Source: Nitrospirota bacterium (lineage in GTDB: Bacteria; Nitrospirota; Nitrospiria; Nitrospirales; UBA8639). Taken from it: a stretch of DNA of 7,338 bases. The position numbers were made by a program, and so were the translations under genes. The stretch spans positions 1 through 7,338 of the forward strand of contig QIMB01000170.1 of the NCBI GenBank assembly GCA_003233615.1, in the 5' to 3' direction. Below are positions 1 to 6,459 of the stretch, piece by piece (the stretch's first letter is position 1; the number at the start of each line of letters is the position of its first letter). The notes under the pieces were generated by a model, which was given only the letters and a program-made list of their open reading frames with translations, did not search any database and was not told the DNA's origin.

Positions 1-726
1 CTGGCTGCGGATGAAAGGAGGCGTGCAGGCAGCTGGCAAACCAGGGCCAAAGACCGGACGAATCGTCAAGCACGAGGCGTTACAGCACGCCCTTGCCGCG
101 CGCCCCGATGCCCGGCTGAAAGAGCTGGGCAAAGACTTTCAGGTGCACCCGTCCACGATTTCCTATGCATGTAAAAAATGGGGAATCACTCGTAAAAAAA
201 GACTTGGGGATACAAAGAGCGCGACCCGATGAAACGAAAGGCCTATTTGCGGCTTCGCGAACGCTATGCCAGACGACAGAAAACATTTGTGTATGTTGAT
301 GAAAGCGGTTTTGAACCGGCCGTCGTCCGGCAATATGGCCGAGCACCGCGCGGGCAGAAAGTGTCTGGGGTGCGCCCAGGAAATTCCCGCCCGCGTACGT
401 GTTTGTTAGCGGCCCACATCGATGGGCGTGTGCAAGCCACCCAATTGTGGGAAGGGACGTGTGATACGTTGATCTTGAATCACTGGCTAGAGCAGAGCCT
501 CTGCCCTCTCTTGGATACCCATCATGTGGTGGTGATGGATAATGCGGCGTTTCATCATTCCGACACAACCAAAGAGTTCATTGAACAAGCTGGAGCCACC
601 CTGTGATTCCTTCCGCCGTATTCACCGGATTTAAACCCCATCGAACAAGACTTTGCTACCATCAAAAAAATACGAGAATATCATGAAGATGAAACAATCG
701 ACTCCATTATTAAAAACTACAATTAA
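1..726 (+). pseudogene. IS630-family transposase, 5'-truncated by window edge, frameshifted and with in-frame stop
   Basis: This is a DDE transposase of the IS630/Tc1-mariner group, which cuts and joins transposon ends at TA targets (family knowledge). The reading frame is already open at position 2 (WLR before the first ATG at 11), so the true start lies left of the window and that ATG is internal. The first part (to TGA at 230-232) holds a helix-turn-helix with LKELGKDFQVHPSTISYA and ends near GITRKK. The second part is in the -1 frame. It opens right after a TAA at 193-195, reads KKTWGYKERDP, then continues through MKRKAYLRLRERYA. The catalytic residues are visible: the first Asp in YVDESGFEP, the second in VVVMDNAAFHH, and the Glu in LPPYSPDLNPIEQ. 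A TGA at 604-606 separates the last motif from the rest, and the frame then runs to TAA at 724-726. With this stop the product lacks its third catalytic residue, so I call it inactive. The family assignment is firm; inactivity is inferred. Confidence 0.9.
1..726 (+). mobile_element. Partial IS630-family insertion sequence
   Basis: The mobile element is recognised from its transposase remnant only. The left end lies outside the window. The right terminal inverted repeat should lie shortly after the transposase stop at 726, but without the left end I cannot identify it or the flanking TA duplication, so the right boundary given is just the end of the coding remnant. The transposase part appears more GC-rich than the genes to its right, consistent with a foreign origin. 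Confidence 0.7.
194..201 (+). other. A7G slippery run, probable -1 frameshift site of the transposase
   Basis: Seven A residues followed by G lie exactly where the transposase reading must move from the first frame to the -1 frame. The -1 frame opens immediately after a TAA at 193-195. A shift here fuses GITRKK to KTWGYKERDP, restoring the usual IS630 sequence across the junction. Programmed -1 frameshifting on A-runs is known for many IS families. A decay mutation (one-base indel in the A-run) would look the same. The second frame also has an ATG at 229 overlapping the first stop (ATGA), so reinitiation is a further possibility. Confidence 0.55.
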
Positions 727-865
727 TTCTTCGAATAACTATAGAGGGCCAAAAGAGTCTGGCTTGATTTAAAAGTCAATCTGTCAGAAAAGAGCACGGT
801 TGGTCATCTATGTAAACGTGCTGTTCACGATAGTTTGCTACAGGGACCTTCAATAAAGTTTGACG

Positions 866-954
866 CCTCACACCAAAAATTTCCTTACACTCCGATACAG
901 TTAGAGTAAGAGGTTCAAGTCAGTCATATCGGACAGATTGTCCAGGGTGTGAGG
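866..954. repeat. 9-bp perfect inverted repeat with 71-bp spacer
   Basis: CCTCACACC at 866-874 is the exact reverse complement of GGTGTGAGG at 946-954. A second, overlapping pair is ACACTCC at 887-893 with GGAGTGT at 953-959, so the right arm could pair with either left arm. Inside the spacer GGACA-GAT-TGTCC (931-943) forms a small hairpin. It might be the ends of a very small mobile element or a chance structure; no transposase or target duplication supports the former. Confidence 0.4.
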
Positions 955-1240
955 AGTGTTCATTCACATATTTTATTTCGCTTTAGTGCTCACCCAAGAA
1001 TCAGTGCATACCTCTTTCCCTTTTCAAACCAAAACGTAAGTCGCTAATTTCTCGACAGCCACACCGGACAGGTTCCCGCACGCTTCACTTCAAAGAATGT
1101 AGCTTCAATTCAGGCAATCCCATCTGCCTGAAGATGGAAGCCAATCCAATCAGTACATTCATGAATAATCCTCGTAACAACCAACCCTTGCGCGTTCTAC
1201 TCGCAGACTAAACTTCTACATATCGTTACTTGTAAGAGGA

Positions 1241-1259
1241 CTCCAACCAGATGTTGGAG
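1241..1259. other. Stem-loop, 7-bp perfect stem with 5-nt loop
   Basis: CTCCAAC (1241-1247) pairs with GTTGGAG (1253-1259) around the loop CAGAT. The stem is compact and GC-containing. No T-run follows, so it is not a typical intrinsic terminator. It sits in the gene-free stretch and could be an RNA structure in a leader or a protein site. Confidence 0.45.
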
Positions 1260-1437
1260 GTTGGGTGCGCATGTTCGTTTTAGATCGAAAAATTCTTGGC
1301 AATGGTGTATGCGAAACCCTTCATGTCATTGGAAATTTTGATATAGAATAACTCGCAATTTTCAAACGCATTGAGTTATACTGAAACCATATCTTACTAA
1401 TGTGTTTATCCCTTCATTTATTTCATTCTTCCTTCAT

Positions 1438-1471
1438 GAGTATATCTTCAGCTCCTTTGAAGGACATACTC
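1438..1471. other. Bipartite stem-loop of 11 base pairs
   Basis: An outer stem GAGTAT (1438-1443) with ATACTC (1466-1471) encloses an inner stem CTTCA (1446-1450) with TGAAG (1458-1462). They are separated by a small asymmetric internal loop (AT against GAC), and the apical loop is GCTCCTT. The shape is that of a folded RNA or a composite operator rather than a terminator, as no T-run follows on the plus strand. It lies about 265 bases before the first operon start. Confidence 0.45.
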
Positions 1472-1506
1472 CCAATATCACCTAGGCTGTCATCTTTCCC
1501 CTTCTC

Positions 1507-1548
1507 ACGAACGTTTCCCAGGAAATCGAAGTTCTTGGTTACGTTCGT
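1507..1548. repeat. 8-bp perfect inverted repeat, candidate operator
   Basis: ACGAACGT (1507-1514) is the exact reverse complement of ACGTTCGT (1541-1548), with 26 bases between. A small hairpin TTTCC-CA-GGAAA (1514-1525) overlaps the left arm. Both arms contain GAACGT, which occurs in related form (RAACGT) at three more places before the operon (1564-1569, 1661-1666 on the minus strand, 1714-1719). This suggests a regulator-binding region for the downstream genes, but no regulator is encoded in the window. Confidence 0.35.
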
Positions 1549-1727
1549 CTTAATGTCATTTAGAAACGTATTTCCCTAATAATTTTTGGAATAGGCTGAG
1601 AGGGGATGTCCCATTGGATTTCTATTAATAATTGGGAACGGACTAAAATTTTTAATGGTGACGTTCTGAAGCAAGCGGAAATCTTTCTGGATGTGTCCAT
1701 TCCGTACAGTTTGAAACGTCATAATAT

Positions 1728-1732
1728 GAGGA
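1728..1732 (+). promoter_or_regulatory. Ribosome binding site of the export lipoprotein gene
   Basis: GAGGA lies four bases before the ATG at 1737. It is the clearest Shine-Dalgarno-like sequence in the first part of the operon and supports that start, although the spacing is on the short side. Confidence 0.6.
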
Positions 1733-1736
1733 TTCA

Positions 1737-2441
1737 ATGATCCATAGGTTTATTCTGAGTTTGATCATCGTCGCATCCGTATTTGGGTGTTCCCCCAGTG
1801 TGGTCGTAGAGCGGCCGACTCTTGTCGGAGCGCCAGGCACGGATGTGGGGATAGTCGGACCAGCTTTGAGTGCGGAATACATCATTCAACCTGGTGACCG
1901 ACTGGACATCAAGTTTTTTTATAATTCCGAGATGAGTGACTTTATGACTGTTCGCCCTGATGGACGCATTTCTCTGCAATTAGTCGGAGAGGTTATGGCC
2001 GCTGGTCGAACGCCGCAAGCCCTGACTGATCTCATCACACAGGTATATGACAAAGAACTGAAAAACCCTGAAATCACAGTGATCGTCCGATCATTCGGGG
2101 CCAGGATTTATGTGGATGGAGAAGTAGAAAAACCTGGAGAGTTTGAACTCAGCGGTCCATTAACCGTTATGCAAGCAATTTCACGGGCTCAAGGGACCAC
2201 TGAAAAAGCGTGGCAAGAAGTACTCGTCATCCGACGTATACGAGGCAAAGAACCACTTGTTATCCCCGTGGATATCAGTGCGGTTCTCACAGGAGAAGAC
2301 TTCAGCCAGGATATTGGTCTGGTGCCATTCGATATTGTCTATGTTCCACGGTCTCCAATCGCAAATGTTAACCTCTGGGTGGATCAATATATACGTCGTA
2401 ATATTCCAATTGGATTTAACCTTTTCTTTCCTGTGAATTAA
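1737..2441 (+). CDS. Polysaccharide export lipoprotein, Wza-like (Poly_export + SLBB)
   Basis: This is probably the outer-membrane component through which the polysaccharide leaves the cell. The N-terminus is a lipoprotein signal: MIHR, a hydrophobic stretch, then VFGC with the lipidated Cys at residue 18. Residues about 50-125 match a Poly_export domain (YIIQPGDRLDIKFFYNSEMS, then TVRPDGRISLQLVGEV). The next part, from about 123 (GARIYVDGEVEKPGEF, then LTVMQAISRAQGTT), fits an SLBB-type beta-grasp domain, followed by the closing PFDIVYVPRSPIANVNLW. At 234 residues it is much shorter than Wza (about 380), with a single evident SLBB unit and a short C-terminus (IPIGFNLFFPVN) instead of an obvious long amphipathic pore helix. 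It is therefore of the short export type, as in exosortase-linked loci. It opens the operon after a gene-free kilobase; the next gene follows after 93 bases. Start chosen from the GAGGA site and the lipoprotein signal. The family is firm; which polymer it exports is unknown. Confidence 0.93.
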   Translation: MIHRFILSLIIVASVFGCSPSVVVERPTLVGAPGTDVGIVGPALSAEYIIQPGDRLDIKFFYNSEMSDFMTVRPDGRISLQLVGEVMAAGRTPQALTDLITQVYDKELKNPEITVIVRSFGARIYVDGEVEKPGEFELSGPLTVMQAISRAQGTTEKAWQEVLVIRRIRGKEPLVIPVDISAVLTGEDFSQDIGLVPFDIVYVPRSPIANVNLWVDQYIRRNIPIGFNLFFPVN

Positions 2442-2534
2442 TTGCAATGAGTTACTGGCAATCAGAGACACATTGCTAATACAGAAGTCAGCCACTTGAA
2501 GATCAAGACAATAGTAGGGTTTTAGTGAAGTAGC

Positions 2535-4001
2535 ATGATGACAACAGAACCGCAGAGAATGTTTGAAGTTAGTCTCAGGGACATCATGACGATTTTCTTT
2601 AAACGCAAATTGATGATACTGGCTGTCTTTTTTGGCACAGTTACAACCGTGACTTTTGGGACGTTCTTAATGACACCGACCTACGAAGCTGAATCAACGC
2701 TGATGGTCAAGATGGGGCGAGAACACGTGTATCAGCCAGAAGTTGGATCTGCTACTCCCGCAATATCATTTGATCAAGAACGAGTCGTAGAATCTGAAAT
2801 GCAAATCTTGCAGAGTCGTGATCTCCTTGCACGAGTCATTGAATCAATTGGCGTGGAGAATATCTATCCTGACTTTGAATCTGGGGAAGATCGGGTCATT
2901 CACCTAGAAAATAGCATTACTCAAATGCAGAAAGATCTTTCCATTGCAGGCGTCAAAAATTCCAATGTGATCAGGGTTGCTTTTCAGCATCATGACCCTG
3001 AAATGGCGGCAAAGGCCGTCAATCTTCTTATTGACTTCTTACTTGAGCGCCATCTTCAGATCTTCAGCAACCCTCGCGCTGGATTCTTGGAAAGCCAGGT
3101 TGCTGCCAGGCAAGAAAGTCTTAACGATGCGAGGGATACACTCCAAGATTTTAAGCAGCGTCATGGTCTCTCATCGCTTCAAGAAGAGCAACGTCTCCTC
3201 CTCGCACAACGTCGAGATTTTGATACGGATCTCAAGAAAGCGCAAAATGATCGGGAAGGATTAAAAAGCAAGCTGGGAGCTCTTTTACGCCAAATTTCAC
3301 GGATCCCAAAGCAAATTTCTCTTACCAGCGTATCTGAACGTCAAAAAGTTATTGATGAGACAAAGGGCAACTTACTGAAGCTTCAACTTCAAGAACAGGA
3401 ACTATCCACGCGTTATAAAAAAACAAGCCGTCGTGTCAAAAATATCCACAACGAAATAGCTCTGACCCAAGCTTTCGTGCAAGAGCAAGAAGCCCAGTTC
3501 ATGGACAGAGTGACAAAGGGTAAGAATCCTGTCTATCAAGAGCTCGAAATCGAAATCCATAAGTCAAAGTCAGAGTATCATTCCCTTGAATCACGGATGA
3601 AACAAATTCATCATCATCTAGAAGAAATAGATGCGCATCTCGCTAAGCTGGATGCATTGAAGAAAGAACTTGATACACTTGATCGCGCAGTCGATGCTCA
3701 TGAAAAAAATTATGCAATCTATCTTGCAAGGGTTGAAGAGGCGAGAGTTTCAGAGGAAATGGATGCGTTGAAGATGGCTAATATCAGTATTATACAACCC
3801 TCGACTCTACCAGTAGCGCCGATTAAGCCAAAGGTAGGCTTGAATATTCTTTTAGGAATCATCCTTGGAGGTACGGCAAGCATCAGCTTAGCTTTTGCTG
3901 CTGAATATTTCCAAAGCGGGTACACCAGGCCGGAACACGTCTCCCATGAATTTGGATTGCCTATCCTTGTCAGCATCAAGCATAACGAAAACCTTACCTA
4001 A
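2535..4001 (+). CDS. Wzz/GumC-type polysaccharide chain-length regulator (co-polymerase)
   Basis: This is an inner-membrane protein of the polysaccharide co-polymerase family, which controls chain length together with the polymerase and a cytoplasmic ATPase. Residues 10-25 are an amphipathic start (SLRDIMTIFFKRK). The first membrane helix covers about 26-46, followed by TPTYEAESTLMV, typical of the Wzz domain. The large periplasmic part, residues about 190-410, is rich in Gln, Glu, Lys and Arg in heptad-like order (for example LQLQEQELSTRYKK) and should form long coiled coils. Before the second membrane helix (about 434-456) is the proline-rich QPSTLPVAPIKPK, the hallmark of the GNVR/G-rich tail. 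After it comes a short cytoplasmic end of some 30 residues without a P-loop, so the kinase half is not fused but may be the separate gene at 5707. Length (488) fits the family. There is no strong Shine-Dalgarno before ATG 2535; ATG 2538 is an equal alternative. It ends 8 bases before the next start, so the two are very likely co-transcribed and translationally coupled. Confidence 0.93.
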   Translation: MMTTEPQRMFEVSLRDIMTIFFKRKLMILAVFFGTVTTVTFGTFLMTPTYEAESTLMVKMGREHVYQPEVGSATPAISFDQERVVESEMQILQSRDLLARVIESIGVENIYPDFESGEDRVIHLENSITQMQKDLSIAGVKNSNVIRVAFQHHDPEMAAKAVNLLIDFLLERHLQIFSNPRAGFLESQVAARQESLNDARDTLQDFKQRHGLSSLQEEQRLLLAQRRDFDTDLKKAQNDREGLKSKLGALLRQISRIPKQISLTSVSERQKVIDETKGNLLKLQLQEQELSTRYKKTSRRVKNIHNEIALTQAFVQEQEAQFMDRVTKGKNPVYQELEIEIHKSKSEYHSLESRMKQIHHHLEEIDAHLAKLDALKKELDTLDRAVDAHEKNYAIYLARVEEARVSEEMDALKMANISIIQPSTLPVAPIKPKVGLNILLGIILGGTASISLAFAAEYFQSGYTRPEHVSHEFGLPILVSIKHNENLT

Positions 4002-4009
4002 CCAACATC

Positions 4010-5617
4010 ATGTATCTAAATTTTTTCGGTCTGACAGAGAAACCTTTTCACTCAACCCCAGATCCGAGATTTTTATATACAAGCCCAAGCCATAGAGAGG
4101 CGTTGGCTATTCTCATTTATGGGATTGAGCAAAGACAGGGCTTTATTGCAATTATTGGCGAAGTGGGAGTAGGAAAAACGACGATTCTTCGTGCATTCTT
4201 GGAGCATGTTGACACTCCGCATGATCGAATAATTTCTATTTATAATCCAAACCTCACGTTTAACGCCCTGTTGGATCACGTGCTAGACGAGCTTGGTCAA
4301 AAGCCATGTTCAAGTGACAGTGCGAGCATGATTCGGCAGCTTCAAGATCTACTCATCGCTCAACATGGCAAGCAAGGTACCATTGTGCTTCTCATTGACG
4401 AAGCTCAAAATATGCCCATTGAAACGCTTGAAAATCTTCGGATGCTTTCTAATATTGAAACGAACACTGACAAACTTCTTCAAATTGTACTCATCGGACA
4501 GCCAGAGTTAGATGCCGTACTTAGCGAAAATGTGTTACGGCAATTGCGACAGCGGATCACGCTTCGTGCCCTGATCCGTCCGTTAACGACAGAAGAGAGT
4601 TTCGCATATATTCAGCATCGACTTGCTAAGTCTGGAGTGACGCTTGAGGAAATATTTCTGAATCAAGCCGTCAAATTGATTATACGCGAAGCAGACGGTA
4701 TTCCGAGGCGTCTCAATATTCTTTGTGATAACGCGCTCTTAACTGGGTATGGCTATCGGCAAAAACCGATTTCAGTGAAAACTGTAAAGGAAGTCGTTGC
4801 AGATATTGATGGCCGTCATCCTAAAGAAGCGAAAAACAGATGGGTACCTCTCGCCATTGCCGCTTTGCTGGTCCTTGTCACCGTACCGTGGGTACTCTTG
4901 AATCAAGATATGTTCACACTTATTTCTTCTAAGGAAAACAATCAATCGAGACTTCAGGAGTCTGTTCAGCCGCAATTTAATACTCAGGCCTTCGATGGAG
5001 ATGAACCCGTCTTCCCAAGCACTCTAGTAGCAGCGAAAAAAGAGCAAATGTCGAGTTCATTGGATCCTGCAGCATCTATGGGTGTTCAAACGCTGCCCGT
5101 GGAATTATCCTCCTCACCAACTATCAATCAAGCGTTCTTGAAAACACAATCTGGAAGTCAGCATGTCGAAGTGAATCAGCAAGAGCCAAAAGGGAAGGCT
5201 GAAATAGCAAGGAATGGTTCCAAGGTTTCACCAGCTCGTCACTCCGTTCGCAACACAGCCCTTTTGGCGTCAGCTCAAGATGTAAAGCAAGCGTCGACGT
5301 CTTTGGACGATCAGAGCAAAAGCCGTATTGTTGGTAATCGAGAGCAAAAGCCGTGGGTAGATATTTACACGAATACTTCAAGCCAGAACCTCGAGCATAT
5401 GGGAGAAACACGAGGAACTGATAGGCCACATCATACATCGGCACTTCCACTTCAGACATACACCATAAAGAAAGGGGATACGCTTGACCGTCTCGTTCGT
5501 GCGAGATATGGGAGGGCAAATCCCAAGCGAATTCAACAGGTGTTAAAGCAGAATCCGCATATCAAGGGACCCAAGCAACTCTATCCTGGCCAACAAATAA
5601 CATTCCCTCTTGAGTGA
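4010..5617 (+). CDS. ExeA/GspA-like AAA ATPase with membrane helix and C-terminal LysM domain
   Basis: This is an AAA-type ATPase of the ExeA/GspA (general secretion pathway A) family. The start MYLNFFGLTEKPFHSTPDPRF is the classical family opening. Walker A is GEVGVGKT (residues 50-57), and Walker B is IVLLIDEAQ (about 125-133). A sensor-like IVLIGQPEL follows, then an arginine-containing RQLRQRITL and GIPRRLNILCD. Residues about 279-297 (VPLAIAALLVLVTVPWVLL) are one membrane helix. After it comes a polar, probably disordered linker of about 185 residues, and the last 50 residues (YTIKKGDTLDRLVRARYG ... LYPGQQITFP, 484-532) form a LysM domain, which binds peptidoglycan. The predicted topology is ATPase in the cytoplasm and LysM in the periplasm. 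GspA of Aeromonas has a similar layout with a different wall-binding domain and helps a secretin cross peptidoglycan; by analogy this protein may help place or power the polysaccharide outlet (inference). No clear Shine-Dalgarno is seen; the start lies 8 bases after the preceding stop. Length 535, apparently intact. Confidence 0.92.
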   Translation: MYLNFFGLTEKPFHSTPDPRFLYTSPSHREALAILIYGIEQRQGFIAIIGEVGVGKTTILRAFLEHVDTPHDRIISIYNPNLTFNALLDHVLDELGQKPCSSDSASMIRQLQDLLIAQHGKQGTIVLLIDEAQNMPIETLENLRMLSNIETNTDKLLQIVLIGQPELDAVLSENVLRQLRQRITLRALIRPLTTEESFAYIQHRLAKSGVTLEEIFLNQAVKLIIREADGIPRRLNILCDNALLTGYGYRQKPISVKTVKEVVADIDGRHPKEAKNRWVPLAIAALLVLVTVPWVLLNQDMFTLISSKENNQSRLQESVQPQFNTQAFDGDEPVFPSTLVAAKKEQMSSSLDPAASMGVQTLPVELSSSPTINQAFLKTQSGSQHVEVNQQEPKGKAEIARNGSKVSPARHSVRNTALLASAQDVKQASTSLDDQSKSRIVGNREQKPWVDIYTNTSSQNLEHMGETRGTDRPHHTSALPLQTYTIKKGDTLDRLVRARYGRANPKRIQQVLKQNPHIKGPKQLYPGQQITFPLE

Positions 5618-5691
5618 AGTCTTTGAGTGCTACGAGACATTGAATATGAAATTCTCTCACTTATCTGACAAGTTACGGAAAGTGTCATTCA

Positions 5692-5703
5692 GGAAAAAGG
5701 TGA
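5692..5703 (+). promoter_or_regulatory. Ribosome binding site of the CpsD-like gene
   Basis: GGAAAAAGGTGA before the ATG at 5707 contains a good AAGGTGA core three bases or more from the start. It is the strongest Shine-Dalgarno sequence in the window and marks this gene as independently initiated, in keeping with the 89-base gap after the preceding gene. Confidence 0.6.
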
Positions 5704-5706
5704 ACA

Positions 5707-6459
5707 ATGAGTAAAGTCTACGAGGTATTACGTCGGGCTCGTGCCGAACGACTCGAAACGAGAATACCTGAGCCGCAGGCCACCCTCCAGGAAGCCCCTT
5801 TCATGCGGGCTCCTAGACTTCCTGGGATTGACATTCAGTCCCTTGAACGAGAAATGCTCATTCTCGATCAGAGTATTGCTGATTTGACAAGACATACGAA
5901 GGGAACATGTCTTCAGTTTCTGGGGTTACATGGGGGTGAGGGGACCTCAACTATTGTACGAGAATTTGCGAAACTAGGCTCGTGGCAAAAGCGAAGATCT
6001 GTGCTGATTGTTGATGCCTATCGCAGTCAGCCACAATTCAAGCATTTTGCTCTTACCGTTCTTCCTTCGCTAGAGCAGAGTATTCATAATGACTTGGATC
6101 TGAATGATGCCATACATCGCATTACCCCAACTCAATTGTGTGTGAGCTCCCTTTATTCATCCATGAACAATCGAGCTGAGAGCAGTTCATTGGCCACTCA
6201 AGAATGTCTGTTTGAGAAGCTTCGAAGTCGATTCAATACTGTTCTGCTCGACACTCCCCCCATTAATTCTAGCATTGATGGCCTATCTCTTTGTAAGCAT
6301 GTCGATGGTGTCGTGTTAGTGATTCAAGCAGAGAAAACAAAATCTGTCGTGATTCAGCATGCGAAGGAGCGCATTGCTCAGAGTGGAGGGACGTTGCTTG
6401 GAATAGTTTTCAATAAGCAGCGCTACTACATACCAGAGCGGGTCTATCGATGGCTATAG
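5707..6459 (+). CDS. CpsD/CapB-like (BY-kinase-type) P-loop protein with altered Walker A
   Basis: It resembles the cytoplasmic half of bacterial tyrosine kinases that partner Wzz-type proteins (CpsD, CapB, Wzc C-terminus). The start MSKVYEVLRRARAER and the following E-rich stretch agree with the family. The P-loop region reads GLHGGEGTSTI (residues 73-83): the position of the invariant Walker A lysine (GEGKST in active kinases) is Thr80. Walker A' is VLIVDAYRSQP (99-109), with Asp103 kept but Tyr105 where an Asp is usual. Walker B is VLLDTPP (179-185), intact. The C-terminus FNKQRYYIPERVYRWL carries Tyr 240, 241 and 247, in the position of the autophosphorylated tyrosine tail of BY-kinases. 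Length 250 fits a stand-alone CpsD. It follows the Wzz-like and ATPase genes and is most likely co-transcribed with them. GEGTST-type P-loops occur in some exopolysaccharide proteins to my recollection, so this may be a variant lineage rather than decay. Whether it binds or hydrolyses ATP cannot be told from sequence. Confidence 0.88.
   Translation: MSKVYEVLRRARAERLETRIPEPQATLQEAPFMRAPRLPGIDIQSLEREMLILDQSIADLTRHTKGTCLQFLGLHGGEGTSTIVREFAKLGSWQKRRSVLIVDAYRSQPQFKHFALTVLPSLEQSIHNDLDLNDAIHRITPTQLCVSSLYSSMNNRAESSSLATQECLFEKLRSRFNTVLLDTPPINSSIDGLSLCKHVDGVVLVIQAEKTKSVVIQHAKERIAQSGGTLLGIVFNKQRYYIPERVYRWL

Larger units (their letters stand above)
727..1736. other. Gene-free region of about 1 kb upstream of the export operon
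   Basis: No intact gene with recognisable product is visible on either strand. The stretch contains several perfect inverted repeats (866-954, 1241-1259, 1348-1379, 1438-1471, 1507-1548), mutually exclusive small hairpins at 1111-1137, and a group of RAACGT hexamers between 1509 and 1719. A 25-codon ORF at 1134-1211 ends in LRVLLAD, like the first strand of a response-regulator receiver domain, and may be the vestige of a lost gene. I found no convincing sigma-70 or sigma-54 promoter by eye, although the operon promoter should lie in the right half. Such a region may be a decayed gene stretch next to an IS, a long regulatory leader, or both. Confidence 0.6.

Noticed and set aside
80..568. 162-codon open frame on the minus strand
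   Set aside because: It lies wholly antisense to the transposase, whose DDE motifs are clear; the antisense product shows no recognisable domain.
604..606. TGA read as selenocysteine or programmed read-through in the transposase
   Set aside because: The position is not a cysteine or catalytic site in IS630 proteins and no selenocysteine insertion structure was seen; a nonsense mutation is simpler.
1316..1340. Sigma-54 type promoter around TTGGCAATGGTGTATGC
   Set aside because: The GG to GC distance is one base off the strict spacing and the flanking consensus is absent.
1371..1400. TTGAGT and TACTAA with 18-base spacing as the operon promoter
   Set aside because: Both boxes match the sigma-70 consensus poorly and lie more than 330 bases from the first gene.
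1652..1979. Minus-strand open frames of 77 and 81 codons over the start of the lipoprotein gene
   Set aside because: They overlap the well-supported lipoprotein signal and Poly_export domain, and their products look like translations of a shadow frame.
2442..2534. GCAATG/CATTGC hairpin between the lipoprotein and Wzz-like genes as terminator
   Set aside because: The stem has six base pairs with a loop over 20 bases and no T-run, so it does not support a transcription stop within the operon.
5124..5519. 131-codon open frame on the minus strand
   Set aside because: It is antisense to the linker and LysM start of the ATPase gene and is explained by that gene's codon use.
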